From NCBI GenBank assembly GCA_965209045.1, contig CBDBPW010000003.1, forward strand, positions 372,001-436,000: a DNA stretch of 64,000 nt. The letters are read 5' to 3'. A program made the translations under genes and the position numbers. Shown piece by piece: positions 53,621 to 63,139 of this stretch; the first letter of the stretch is position 1, and each line of letters starts with the position of its first letter. The notes beneath the pieces are model-generated. The model was not told where the DNA came from, searched no databases, and saw nothing but the letters and a program-made list of their open reading frames with translations. This DNA is from JAJEFO01 sp965209045. Its GTDB lineage: Bacteria; Pseudomonadota; Alphaproteobacteria; Rhodobacterales; Rhodobacteraceae.

Positions 53621-54862
53621 ATGGCCGATGGTTCGTTCATTGATGTGACTGCCGCGGATGGCGGCACGTTCAAGGCATACATGGCAAAGCCGGAAAGGGG
53701 CTCGGGTCCCGGTCTGGTGCTCTTGCAGGAGATCTTCGGGATCAACGCCTACATGCGGTCGATGGCGGAACACTTCGCCGAAGAGGGTTATGTCGTGCTG
53801 GTGCCGGACCTCTTCTGGCGGATGGAGCCGGATGTGTGCCTTGGTTACTCTGAGGAGGACTTCGGCAAGGCCTTCGGCTTCTACCAGCAATTCGACGTGG
53901 ACCAGGGCATCAAGGATGTCGGCGACACGATTGCCCATATGCGCCGGATGGACGAGGTCGCAGGCAAGGTCGGCGCGCTGGGCTACTGCCTGGGCGGCAA
54001 GCTCGCCTATCTGACGGCGGCGCGGACGGATGTGGACTGCGCGGTGTCCTACTACGGCGTCGCCATCGAGGAGAGCCTCGACGAGGGCAGGAACATCACC
54101 TGCCCGATGGTCTTCCACACCGCCGAACTCGACAAGTTCGCTCCGCCCGAGGCCGTTGCAAAGACAAAGGAAGCCTTTGCCCACCGCCCCGATTTCGAGT
54201 TCTACGACTACGCGGGCGTCGACCACGCCTTTGCCACCCATGGCCGCGACAGCTTCGACAAGCCATCGACCATGATGGCCTATTCGCGTACGCTGACGCT
54301 GCTGCGCAAGGTGCTGGGGCCGATCCATGACCTCAGCCACCTGTGGGACATGCACTGCTATCACGAGTTCGCCACACGCGACGTTCATGAGACCATGAAG
54401 ACAATGGTGGCCGAGCCCTACGTCAACCACATCCCGACGATGACGGGCGGGGTGGGCTACAAGCACCTGGCGCGCTTCTACAAGCACCACTTCGTCGACG
54501 CCAACCCCGACGACACCAAGCTGATCCCTATTTCGCGCACGATCGGCACCGACCGGTTGGTTGATGAGATGCTCTTTTGCTTCACCCATGACCGTGAGAT
54601 CGACTGGATGCTGCCGGGCGTCGCGCCGACCGGAAAATACGTGGAGATCCCGCTTGTCGCGATCGTGAACTTCCGTGGCGAAAAGCTCTATCACGAGCAT
54701 ATCTACTGGGACCAGGCCTCGGTGCTGGTGCAGATCGGCGTGCTTGATCCAGCGGGCCTGCCCGTGGCAGGCCGGGAAACCGCGAAAAAGCTGGTGGACG
54801 AGACCCTGCCATCAAATGAACTGATGGCGAATTGGGCCTCGAGCGAAGGCAAGCCAATCTAG
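53621..54862 (+). CDS. Dienelactone hydrolase fused to an NTF2/SnoaL-like domain
   Basis: The protein is 413 residues. Residues 1-235 form an alpha/beta hydrolase of the dienelactone hydrolase family: LVLLQEIFGINAYMRSMAEH, nucleophile Cys in GALGYCLGGKLAYL, an acid in VFHTAELDKFAPPE, and His in YAGVDHAFATHGR. Residues 245-413 resemble an NTF2/SnoaL fold (MVAEPYVNHIPTMTGGVGY, GTDRLVDEMLFCFTHDREIDWMLPG, LVAIVNFRGEKLYHEHIYWDQ). ATG 53621 has GGGAGGG upstream. It lies 27 nt before a peptide-type ABC importer operon. The hydrolase fold is sure; the substrate, perhaps a lactone or ester brought in by the importer, is inference. Confidence 0.88.
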   Translation: MADGSFIDVTAADGGTFKAYMAKPERGSGPGLVLLQEIFGINAYMRSMAEHFAEEGYVVLVPDLFWRMEPDVCLGYSEEDFGKAFGFYQQFDVDQGIKDVGDTIAHMRRMDEVAGKVGALGYCLGGKLAYLTAARTDVDCAVSYYGVAIEESLDEGRNITCPMVFHTAELDKFAPPEAVAKTKEAFAHRPDFEFYDYAGVDHAFATHGRDSFDKPSTMMAYSRTLTLLRKVLGPIHDLSHLWDMHCYHEFATRDVHETMKTMVAEPYVNHIPTMTGGVGYKHLARFYKHHFVDANPDDTKLIPISRTIGTDRLVDEMLFCFTHDREIDWMLPGVAPTGKYVEIPLVAIVNFRGEKLYHEHIYWDQASVLVQIGVLDPAGLPVAGRETAKKLVDETLPSNELMANWASSEGKPI

Positions 54863-54889
54863 ACAACGAAGAACTTCAGGGAGATGAAC

Positions 54890-56392
54890 ATGAAGAAGCT
54901 GTTGGGCCCTTTGGCCGGCACGGCGCTGGCGGCGAATGTCGCCTTTGCTGACGACTCTACGCTTACGATAGCCTATAACGTGTCGCTGCCGTCCTGGGAC
55001 GGCACCGTGGGAGTCTCGGCGGTGAACCCCACGATCCAGTCGATCTACAAGTCGGTCTTTGACCAGTACATCGACCAGAACCCGGATCTGTCCTTCCGCC
55101 CCGGGCTCTTGACCGAGTGGGGCTGGAACGAGGACCGCTCGAAGGTCTTCATGGAGGTGCGCGATGGCGCGTCCTGGCACAACGGCGATCCGGTGACGCC
55201 TTCTGATGTTGTATGGTCGCTGGAGCGTGCAGGCAAGGAAGAGACCGGCAATCCGATCCAGTTCCTGTGGTCGACGATCGGGAACTTCACCGTGGACGGA
55301 AACCGGATCGAGGCGGACGTGCTGCGTTTTGACCCCACGATCTTCAAGTGGATGGCGTTCCTGACCGCTTACGTGCTGCCCAAGGATTACTACGCCGAGG
55401 TCGGCGCGGAGGGCTTTGAAAGGGCACCCATCGGCTCCGGCCCTTACATGGTCGACGAGTACGTGGCGAACTCATTCGTTCGGCTTAAGCGCTATGACGG
55501 GTACTGGGGCGACGCGCCCGAGTTCGAGACCGTGATCTTCAAGTTCCTCCCCGACGCCTCTGCCCGCGTGGCCGAGGTCGAGACTGGCGCGTCTGACATC
55601 ACCCTGGAGATCCCATACGAGGAGTACGACCGCCTCGCAGCCAAGGACGGGCTGAACGGGGTGACCACGCCAGTCTCCGACATCGGCATGATCTTCATCA
55701 ACGACGTGGGCGTGATGGAGGACGCAAACGTCCGCAAGGCCGCCGCCCATGCGATCAACAAGGACCTGATCGTGGACCGGCTCTTGCGCGGCTATGGCGT
55801 GCCCATCGACACGTTGCAGGCGCCGGAATACGCGGCCTTCACGGCGGAAACGACCGTGGCATATGACCCCGAAAGGTCCAGGGAACTGCTGGCGGCGTCT
55901 GGATATTCCCCAGACAATCCGGTGAAGTTCAAGATCCAGACCACCCGCGGCTTCAAGCCCAAGGATTACGAGATGATCCAGGCGGTCACGGGAATGTGGA
56001 AACGTGTAGGCATCGAGGCCGAAATCGAGGTCTACGAAATTGCCAAGCATTTCGATCTGCGGGCCCGCGACGCCTTGGCGCCGGCGGCCTTCTACAACTG
56101 GGGCAACTCGATCGGTGACCCTTCGACCTCGACCGGGTTCTCGATGTTCGGTCCCTCGCCGCATTCGACCTGGGACACCGATGACGTGGACGCGATGATC
56201 GGGCCGCTCTGGGGCGAGGAAGACGAGGACGCCCGTATCGCTGGCTACCAAAAGGTCGATGCCTACATCGCCGAGAACGCGATGGTGATCCCGCTCTTGC
56301 AGTTCGTTCAGCCGATCATCTACCGCGACGGGCTGTCTGTCACGCCGCACGTGGCGAACTTCCTGTTGCCTCAGAACGTCCGCAGCAACTAA
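54890..56392 (+). CDS. ABC transporter substrate-binding protein, peptide/nickel family (SBP_bac_5)
   Basis: The protein is 500 residues with a signal peptide (MKKLLGPLAGTALAANVAFA). The mature protein has the family pattern: LTEWGWNEDRSKVFMEVRDGASWHNGDPVTPSDVVWSLE, VRKAAAHAINKDLIVDRLLRGYG and a C-terminal FVQPIIYRDGLSVTPH. The AGGGAG-ATGAAC-ATG arrangement makes the second ATG (54890) the likely start. It is the first of five importer genes. Ligands of this family include peptides, opines, nickel complexes and glycosides; the present ligand is not predictable. Confidence 0.92.
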   Translation: MKKLLGPLAGTALAANVAFADDSTLTIAYNVSLPSWDGTVGVSAVNPTIQSIYKSVFDQYIDQNPDLSFRPGLLTEWGWNEDRSKVFMEVRDGASWHNGDPVTPSDVVWSLERAGKEETGNPIQFLWSTIGNFTVDGNRIEADVLRFDPTIFKWMAFLTAYVLPKDYYAEVGAEGFERAPIGSGPYMVDEYVANSFVRLKRYDGYWGDAPEFETVIFKFLPDASARVAEVETGASDITLEIPYEEYDRLAAKDGLNGVTTPVSDIGMIFINDVGVMEDANVRKAAAHAINKDLIVDRLLRGYGVPIDTLQAPEYAAFTAETTVAYDPERSRELLAASGYSPDNPVKFKIQTTRGFKPKDYEMIQAVTGMWKRVGIEAEIEVYEIAKHFDLRARDALAPAAFYNWGNSIGDPSTSTGFSMFGPSPHSTWDTDDVDAMIGPLWGEEDEDARIAGYQKVDAYIAENAMVIPLLQFVQPIIYRDGLSVTPHVANFLLPQNVRSN

Positions 56393-56467
56393 GCTCGACT
56401 TTGTCCCGGGCCCGGCCCGGGACCTCGCCAGACAAAAGGCTGAGGTCCAGGCTCAAGCCCGGGACCG

Positions 56468-57490
56468 GTGACTCTGCGCTCTGAAATGGCCCGTTTGCTC
56501 GTCACGCTTGGCTCGATTTTCCTGACGCTTCTTGGGGTGTCGGTGGTGATCTTCGTGATCTTGCGGCTGGTGCCCGGAGACCCGATCTCGATGATGCTGC
56601 CACCTGGCGCGACGGACGAGGTGCGGGCCAATCTTGAGCGGCTCTACGGGTTCGACAAGTCAATTCCCGCACAATACGTGATCTGGCTGCGCAACGTCGC
56701 GTGGCTTGATTTCGGGATGTCGACGCAGTTCCGCTTGCCGGTGATGGAGATCATCCTCGACCGTCTGCCGGCCACGCTGGAACTGGTGCTGCTGGCGAGC
56801 CTCATCGCCGTGGCGCTGGCCTTCGCCTTCTCTATCCTGGCGGTCTGGCTGCAAGTGGACAGCGCGACGCTGGCCATCGATGGGCTGGCGGGGCTGGCGC
56901 AGGCGATCCCTGATTTCCTCTGGGCACTGATCTTCATCCTGACGGTGACGCTCTTTGCGCCGATGATGCCAATCTCAGGCCGGTTCGACCCACGAACGGC
57001 GCAGGACTTCGCCACGAATTTCTACCTCTTGGAGTCGCTGGTCACGTTCCGCCTTGACGCTTTCGCCGAGCTTGTTCGTTACGCGATCCTGCCCGCGCTG
57101 GCCCTTGGCTTGCCTTTGGCGGCGGGCATCACCCGGGTGCTGAAAGGCGCGCTGGAAGAGGCGATGGCGCAGGACTACGTGATGCTCGCCCAAACCAAAG
57201 GCAAGAGCAGGCTTGCCATCGTCATAGGCGAAGCCCTGCGCAACGCCATGATCCCGACCATCGCGCTCACCTCGGTGCAGGTGACATTCCTAATCGGCGG
57301 CACAGTGCTTATCGAACGGCAGTTTTCTTGGCCCGGCATCGGCTCCACTGCGATTTCTGCGGTCATCAACCGCGACCTTCCGCTGATCCAGGGGATCGTG
57401 CTGGTCTTTGCGCTGATCTTCATCTTGATCAACCTGGCCAGCAATGAACTGTACCGCGCCGCCGATCCCCGTCTGAGGACGCCGCGATGA
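56468..57490 (+). CDS. ABC transporter permease, DppB/OppB-like
   Basis: The protein is 340 residues with six membrane helices. The N-terminal LGVSVVIFVILRLVPGDPI is the DppB signature, followed by LATLYGFDKS-like LERLYGFDKSIPAQYVIWLRN and the coupling-helix EAMAQDYVMLAQTKGKS...EALRNAMIPTIAL. The GTG at 56468 is taken as the start; ATG 56486 is an alternative, and neither has a strong Shine-Dalgarno. Its stop overlaps the next gene's ATG. Confidence 0.92.
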   Translation: MTLRSEMARLLVTLGSIFLTLLGVSVVIFVILRLVPGDPISMMLPPGATDEVRANLERLYGFDKSIPAQYVIWLRNVAWLDFGMSTQFRLPVMEIILDRLPATLELVLLASLIAVALAFAFSILAVWLQVDSATLAIDGLAGLAQAIPDFLWALIFILTVTLFAPMMPISGRFDPRTAQDFATNFYLLESLVTFRLDAFAELVRYAILPALALGLPLAAGITRVLKGALEEAMAQDYVMLAQTKGKSRLAIVIGEALRNAMIPTIALTSVQVTFLIGGTVLIERQFSWPGIGSTAISAVINRDLPLIQGIVLVFALIFILINLASNELYRAADPRLRTPR

Positions 57491-58413
57491 GCAGTGTTGA
57501 GAGCCTTGCCCTGGAGAAAGGTCGTGGAGGCGCCGGTACCGGGTTGGAGCGCTCGAGCGAGAAGATCTCCCTCCTGCGGATGGTTTTTGGCTGCGTGGCA
57601 ATCGGAGCTTTGCTGACCGCGGCTCTTTTTGCGCCTTGGATCGCGCCGCATGACCCGACGCTGGACGATCTCTTTCTGATCAACATGCCACCGGCCTGGC
57701 TAAACGATGATCTGGTACATTTCGGCATCGAGAACGCCTGGGCCTACCCGCTGGGCACCGACAGTTTGGGGCGTGATGTGGCCTCGCGGCTGATTTACGG
57801 CGCGCGATTGGCGGTGATCGTGGGCGTGTCGGTGGCCTGCCTCGCAGCGCTGGCCGGGGTGGTCCTGGGCGCGCTGGCAGGGTTCTATGGCGGCTGGATC
57901 GACAACGTCATCAGCCGGATCGTGGATGTGTGGCTGTCTTTCCCTCCCGTTCTGCTGTCGATCATCCTGGTGGCGATGCTGGGCACGACATTGACATCGG
58001 TGATCATCGTGGTGGCGGTGATCGACTGGACGCGGTTTGCCCGCGTTGTGCGCGCCGACGTCCTGCAGCAACGCAGCCGAGACTACATCGACGCCGCTCG
58101 CATCACAGGCGGCAGTGACGCGTCGATCCTGGTGCGAGAGGTGCTGCCCAACGTGCTGCCGTTGCTGGTCACGCTTTTCTTCTTCGAGATCGGCATCGCG
58201 GTCACGGTTGAGACAATCCTCAGCTTCGTCTCGCTCTCGGTGTCCTCTGGTGCGGCGACTTGGGGCGACATGATTGCCGAGGGCCGCCGGGTCATCAACG
58301 AGGCCTGGTGGGTCATGGCCTTCCCCGTGAGCGCGCTGGTGATCACGATTCTTGGGCTGAACGCAATGGGCGACGCACTGCGGTTCTACCTCGACCCGGT
58401 TCTGCGCAAATGA
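57487..58413 (+). CDS. ABC transporter permease, DppC/OppC-like
   Basis: The protein is 308 residues. It has an N-terminal helix (VFGCVAIGALLTAALFAPWIAP), the DppC signature HDPTLDD, LGTDSLGRDVASRLIYGARLAVIVG, and the coupling motif QQRSRDYIDAARITGGSD...EVLPNVLPLLV. It overlaps both neighbours by 4 nt (ATGA), so the operon is translationally coupled. Confidence 0.93.
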   Translation: MSSVESLALEKGRGGAGTGLERSSEKISLLRMVFGCVAIGALLTAALFAPWIAPHDPTLDDLFLINMPPAWLNDDLVHFGIENAWAYPLGTDSLGRDVASRLIYGARLAVIVGVSVACLAALAGVVLGALAGFYGGWIDNVISRIVDVWLSFPPVLLSIILVAMLGTTLTSVIIVVAVIDWTRFARVVRADVLQQRSRDYIDAARITGGSDASILVREVLPNVLPLLVTLFFFEIGIAVTVETILSFVSLSVSSGAATWGDMIAEGRRVINEAWWVMAFPVSALVITILGLNAMGDALRFYLDPVLRK

Positions 58414-59243
58414 GCCTTTTGCAGGTCGATAGCCTGTCGCTTGGCCTGCGCGGCACACCCTTGTTGCGCCGGGTCGACCTGACAATCGAGGCCTCTGAGA
58501 TCGCGGGCGTCGTGGGCGAGAGCGGCGCTGGCAAGTCGATGTTGGGCAAGGCGATCTTGGGAGTCTTGCCCCGTGATGTCATTGTAACGGGCGGCGCGAT
58601 CAGGCTCGATGGAACGGACCTGTTGTCACTTCGTCCGCGCGCCCGCCGTGCATTCCTGAAACGCGACCTGGCGCTGATCCCGCAGGACCCGTTGAGCGCG
58701 CTGAACCCCTGCAGGACGATCTCCGCGCAGCTTGCGGAGGTGCTGCCCAAAGGCACGGCCGACGCCAAGATGGAAGTCATCCGCTGGCTTGACGCAGTGC
58801 GGATCCCTTCGGCGACCAAGGTTGCCAGGTCTTTCCCGCATGTGCTCTCGGGCGGCATGCGCCAGCGTGCGCTCATCGCAGCGGCCTTCGCCTCGCGTCC
58901 CAAGCTCGTGATCGCCGACGAACCCACCACCGCGCTGGATGTCACGGTGCAGAAGGACGTCCTGCACCTGATCCGAGAGCTGCAGCACGAAACCGGCGTG
59001 GGGCTGATGTTTGTCACTCATGATCTCTGCGTGGTGGCCAAGATCTGCCATTCCGTGACAGTGATGCATGGCGGACGGGTGATCGAGCAGGCCGCGTGCA
59101 CCGATCTCATCAACAGGCCCGCCCACGCCTATTCGCAAGCGCTCCTGGCGGCCACACCGCGCCCGGACCAGGCGGGGCAGGGGCTCAAACCGGTGCCGGC
59201 TGCCTTGATCGATCGCATGATTTCGGAGGCCCGCGATGGTTGA
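58410..59243 (+). CDS. ABC transporter ATPase, DppD/OppD-like
   Basis: The protein is 277 residues. Walker A GESGAGKSMLGKAIL, Q-loop LALIPQDPLSALNPC, signature LSGGMRQRALIAAAFA, Walker B KLVIADEPTTALD and switch LMFVTHDL are all present. It is shorter than many OppD proteins because the C-terminal oligopeptide-transporter extension is brief. The start overlaps the dppC-like stop; its end overlaps the next gene by 8 nt. Confidence 0.93.
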   Translation: MSLLQVDSLSLGLRGTPLLRRVDLTIEASEIAGVVGESGAGKSMLGKAILGVLPRDVIVTGGAIRLDGTDLLSLRPRARRAFLKRDLALIPQDPLSALNPCRTISAQLAEVLPKGTADAKMEVIRWLDAVRIPSATKVARSFPHVLSGGMRQRALIAAAFASRPKLVIADEPTTALDVTVQKDVLHLIRELQHETGVGLMFVTHDLCVVAKICHSVTVMHGGRVIEQAACTDLINRPAHAYSQALLAATPRPDQAGQGLKPVPAALIDRMISEARDG

Positions 59244-60810
59244 GCCGCTCCTGGAGGCGCGAGGGCTCGGGGTCCGTCTGGGCATGCGCCGCCGCCTCCT
59301 GCGCAAGGATGACAAGGGCTATCCCATCTTGTCGAACATCAATTTCATGATGCAGCCGGGCGAGATCCTGGCGTTGGTGGGCGAGAGCGGTTCAGGCAAG
59401 ACCACATTGGGCCGGGCCATCGCAGGGTTGACCCAGATCCAGGCCGGAAGCCTTCTGTTCCAGGGCCAACCCATCGTCGACCCGGGCAATGTTGCCACGA
59501 TCCGCACCAAGGACCGTGCCTGGTACCCGCGCTGGCGGGCGTACCGCAAGGACATCCAGATGATCTTTCAGGATCCGCTGTCGTCGCTGAACCCGCGCCG
59601 CTCGATCAGGCAGACGCTTGATGTGCCGCTGCGGAACTTTGGCACGGCGACCACCGCGGACGAACTGCTCGATCAGGTGGGGCTCGCGTCTGAGTTCATG
59701 GGTCTCTACCCTCATCGCATCTCGGGCGGACAACGCCAGCGGGTGGGCATCGCGCGGGCGCTGGCGGGCGCGCCGAAGCTCATCATCGCCGACGAGGTTG
59801 TCTCGGGCCTCGATGTCTCCAGTCAGGCGCGCATCCTTCGGTTGCTTCTGGACCTGCGCGACCAGCGGGGCCTGTCGGTCCTCTTTATCACCCATGACCT
59901 GGCCGTGGTACGCTCGCTCGCTGACCGGGTGCTGGTAATGGAGCGCGGCAAGATCCGCGAGGACGGCCCCGTTAGGCAGGTGTTCGAAACCCCGAGCCAC
60001 AGCTATACCAGGAAACTGCTGCGCGCCGCGCCGTCGCCGGATTGCGACCCCGACTGGCTCGCAGAAACTGCGAAAGGACCTTTTGCCATGGAAATCGAAA
60101 AAGCCACCGTCTTCGTTACTGGGGCAAATCGCGGTATCGGTGCCCGTTACGTCGAGGCGCTCTTGTCGCGCGGCGCGGCAAAGGTCTATGCCGCTGCACG
60201 AGATGTGGCGGTGCTGCCTGACGACCCCCGCGTGGTCAAGGTTGCGCTTGATATCACCGACGCCGAAGGAGTGGCCAAGGCCGCGGCCGAAGCCAGTGAC
60301 GTGACGCTCTTGATCAACAATGCCGGTTTCAACAGCAATACCGGCGCACTGAAGAATCCCCATATGGAAGACGCCCGCCGCGAAATGGAGGTGAACTACT
60401 TCGGCACGCTTTCCATGATCCGCGCCTTCGCGCCGGTGCTCAAGGCCAACGGCGGTGGCGCGATTGTCAATATGCTGTCGATCCTTAGCCGGGTCGCACT
60501 TCCAATGATGGGCACGCTCTGTGCGTCGAAGGCAGCGAGCCTGAGCATGACCCAGGCAGTTCGGGCAGAGCTGAAGGTGCAAGGAACGAAAGTGTTCGCA
60601 GTCATGCCCGGTGCGGTGGACACCGACATGAGCAAAGACTTTCCGCCGCCCAAGCTCGATCCGGATGATGTGGTGCGCGCCGCGCTCAACGGGTTGGAGA
60701 CGGGCGACGAGGACGACATTTATCCCGGCGACATGGCACAAGGATTGCGTGCGGGACTGGAACACGACCCAAAGGAGGTAGAGGCAGAGTTGGCAAGCTA
60801 CCTGCCTTGA
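59236..60810 (+). CDS. DppF-like ABC ATPase fused in frame to a short-chain dehydrogenase-like domain
   Basis: The ORF is 524 residues. Residues 1-283 are a DppF/OppF ATPase with Walker A GESGSGKTTLGRAI, IQMIFQDPLSSLNPR, signature ISGGQRQRVGIARAL, Walker B LIIADEVVSGLD and FITHDLAVV. Residues 285-524 are a Rossmann short-chain dehydrogenase (VFVTGANRGIGARYVEAL, LLINNAGFNS, MLSILSRVALP). Where the catalytic YxxxK should be, the sequence is LCASK: Tyr is Leu. An internal ATG at 60088 preceded by AAAGGA could start the second domain separately, so two proteins may be made. There is no frameshift or stop between the parts. Importer fusion to a dehydrogenase is unusual. Confidence 0.87.
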   Translation: MVEPLLEARGLGVRLGMRRRLLRKDDKGYPILSNINFMMQPGEILALVGESGSGKTTLGRAIAGLTQIQAGSLLFQGQPIVDPGNVATIRTKDRAWYPRWRAYRKDIQMIFQDPLSSLNPRRSIRQTLDVPLRNFGTATTADELLDQVGLASEFMGLYPHRISGGQRQRVGIARALAGAPKLIIADEVVSGLDVSSQARILRLLLDLRDQRGLSVLFITHDLAVVRSLADRVLVMERGKIREDGPVRQVFETPSHSYTRKLLRAAPSPDCDPDWLAETAKGPFAMEIEKATVFVTGANRGIGARYVEALLSRGAAKVYAAARDVAVLPDDPRVVKVALDITDAEGVAKAAAEASDVTLLINNAGFNSNTGALKNPHMEDARREMEVNYFGTLSMIRAFAPVLKANGGGAIVNMLSILSRVALPMMGTLCASKAASLSMTQAVRAELKVQGTKVFAVMPGAVDTDMSKDFPPPKLDPDDVVRAALNGLETGDEDDIYPGDMAQGLRAGLEHDPKEVEAELASYLP

Positions 60811-62375
60811 CGCCTTTGGCTTGTGACCTGTCCCCACGAAACTTTCCTCCTGCCTTTGTAGAGTTTGCTCACCCTTCCGAAGGAGCAAACAGGTGCGCAA
60901 GACATCTGAGGCGTAGCGCTCGTTTGTCCGATCAGGGGTCGACTACGTCGATGAAGGCGCTTGAAAGATCGCGCATGTCCGAGACGCAATTCTTGCGAAG
61001 ATCTAGCGCCAAGGGGTTGATTTCAAATGCCTAAGGGCGACCTCCGAAGTACCAAGAAAATCATGCGTTTGGCCCTGGGTCGCTGCTGCGCGCAAATCTC
61101 GAGACCATCAGGATTGAGGAGGAGGGCAATGCCTTTTTGGCAGTCGGCCGTGTTCTGCCGTCCCCGGCCCCGACACTGTCTCGCCGAAACTGCGCCCGGA
61201 TCGCAAGAACCTGACGCTTGCCCGTTCGAACCCCTCGTGTTGAGGCAGCGATTCCGTCAACAGGCGCGCGCATCGCAGACCAGCGGTTGTCATCCAGCGC
61301 AATGACGGCATTGGACAGCGGCGCCTGCTCGCGGGTCATTGGCTTGTCGGTCGCAGGCAGGACCGTGAACACGGGGTCGTGCGCGCGAGAAACTCGCTGT
61401 CTGTGAGCGATCTCCAGTTGCGGAACATGGCGCCCTCGACAGGTGCGACGTCAAGCGCTTCCTGCAGGGGTCGTCTCAGGCGAGGGGACACAACCTGATC
61501 AAGAAGCGCCTTCATTCAGGCCAGGCGCCAACTCCGGGACTGTCGGCAGGACGAACGGGGGATCAGCCGCAAAGGGAGAGGCACGCGGCACGAAGCACGG
61601 CGGCAGCGGCACCCCGGTGATTCTCAAGTTCGCGGACGAACTCGTCCGGCAACCCTTCGTTGGCGAGCCAGTCGATCATCTGCCGGCCGTGAAGGCGGGT
61701 GCCCTGAAGCAGGGAGTGCCGCCCGTTCGGCGCAGGGCCGCCCGTACAACCTGTGCCAAGGTCGCGGGCCGGCCTGTTCGCGATGTGGCAAGGATCTTCA
61801 TCGGGTGCGCACGGTCAGGCCGTTTTCGGGTTCGGTTGCGGGCGGCTTCCGACGGGTGCGCTCGTGGCGCCAGCGAATCCTTGATCCCTTGCGTCATCAA
61901 GATCCTTGTCGATGCTGTTCTTGGCGATCGCTTCAATTTGGGAGAGACGTGCACCGCCAGGAAGCGGTTGCCGGATGAAGGATCGGGAGACAAACGCCCC
62001 GGCGATCGGCAGGGGCCGCATCGGAAATTGCCGGCAAGGCAGCGATGGTCACTGCCGGCCAGGTCCGCCTGCCCGACGACGATCGATTCATGCTTCATCA
62101 ATTCTCGTTCGCACCTTCCATGCATCGCCAAGTGCTGCACCTAAGGGCAAGATTGGCTGAAGCTGGCAATGCGATCGGTGGTGGCAGCCTCATTGCATTC
62201 AACGAACTGTCGCATGTCATTCGCAAGTGGGAGATCGGGCATGTGTCGCGCATCGCACCAGTCTCGATCGACCGAACGGGCCTCCGGATTGCTCGGCGTC
62301 GCGCCACGGTTGTGAGCCCGAGTTGCCAAAGTCGGGAGCACGGCTATTGTGCACAGGAAGAGGGAGACGCTTGGC
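60811..62375. other. 1.56-kb gene-poor stretch with an inverted repeat
   Basis: No ORF here has a domain I recognise; several open frames on both strands are Arg- and Ser-rich shadows. GTTTGCTC at 60863-60870 and GAGCAAAC at 60883-60890 form an 8-bp stem with a further CCTT/AAGG pairing inside the loop, about 50 nt past the importer operon, possibly a transcription end without a T-run. The rest may be decayed mobile DNA. Confidence 0.35.
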
Positions 62376-62984
62376 ATGAACGTTCAGACGAGACCGACTG
62401 ACAGGTCGCATCGCAAGGCGACCTACCAGGACGTGCTGGATGCACCGCCCCACATGGTGGCCGAAGTGCTCGCTGGCACGCTTCACACGCATCCGAGGCC
62501 TGCCGCGCGGCACGCTTGGGCGAGTTCACGTCTTGGCGGGCGACTGGACGGGTCATTCAATCCAGGGGCTGGAGGCCCCGGCGGGTGGTGGATCGTCTTC
62601 GAACCGGAACTGCACCTAGGCGACGACATCGTGGTGCCGGACCTGGCCGGCTGGAGGCACGAGACGATGCCCGAGTACCCGGATGCGGCCTATTTCGACA
62701 TCGCGCCCGACTGGGCCTGCGAGGTGCTGTCACCCTCGACCCGCCGGATCGATCAGAACGAGAAGCGGACGATCTACGCCCGGGAGGGCGTCTCGCACCT
62801 CTGGTTCGTGGATCCCGTCTCGAAGACGCTTGAAGCATTCGAACTCCGCGACGGTCACTGGGTGCTGCTGGTCACGCTGGCGGACGACGCGCCGGTGTCG
62901 TTGCCACCCTTCGAGGCCATAAGCTTTCCGCTGGACGCGCTCTGGCCCGATGGCGCTGCCGCCGACGGCGGCGGGTCCGGCTAG
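62376..62984 (+). CDS. Uma2-family (DUF820) restriction-endonuclease-fold protein
   Basis: The protein is 202 residues. PD-(D/E)xK-like residues are seen in VVPDLAGWR (Asp), WACEVLSPSTRRIDQNEKRTIYAREGV (Glu and Lys) and HLWFVDP. The N-terminal region ATYQDVLDAPPHMVAEVLAG is typical of Uma2, a family expanded in cyanobacteria and some proteobacteria with unproven nuclease roles. ATG 62376 has AGGGAG ten nt upstream. It is the last accessory gene before cobM. Confidence 0.88.
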   Translation: MNVQTRPTDRSHRKATYQDVLDAPPHMVAEVLAGTLHTHPRPAARHAWASSRLGGRLDGSFNPGAGGPGGWWIVFEPELHLGDDIVVPDLAGWRHETMPEYPDAAYFDIAPDWACEVLSPSTRRIDQNEKRTIYAREGVSHLWFVDPVSKTLEAFELRDGHWVLLVTLADDAPVSLPPFEAISFPLDALWPDGAAADGGGSG

Positions 62985-63049
62985 CGACTCGGGCGACGGC
63001 GGCCACGGAACACGTCCATGGGACTTGGCGGACGGGCCATGAAACACGA

Positions 63050-63139
63050 TTGACGGAGGTCCGGAGCATTGAGAAATCTGAACGCAACGACGTCGCCAGG
63101 GCGATCAAGCTCGACAGTGCGCTCAAGGGCCTGAAGTGA
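63050..63139 (+). pseudogene. Short reading frame coupled to cobM, possible 3' remnant of a lost cob gene
   Basis: A 29-codon frame ends RSIEKSERNDVARAIKLDSA then LKGLK-stop. Its TGA overlaps the cobM GTG (GTGA) in the same 4-nt fashion used by the cob genes at 34125-41193. The only start in frame is a TTG at 63050. The overlap suggests it is the tail of the gene that once preceded cobM, but no family is recognisable from this piece. Confidence 0.35.

Noticed and set aside
53570..54700. 376-codon minus-strand ORF opposite the dienelactone hydrolase
   Set aside because: It lies opposite a gene with an intact catalytic triad and a strong ribosome-binding site; it has no motifs itself.
60863..60890. 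Inverted repeat GTTTGCTC/GAGCAAAC as a rho-independent terminator
   Set aside because: No T-run follows on either side; kept only as a note in the gap entry.
59392..60900. 502-codon ORF on the minus strand opposite the ATPase-dehydrogenase gene
   Set aside because: It is an antisense shadow of a gene with complete ABC and Rossmann motifs; its translation is His- and Arg-rich with no domain.
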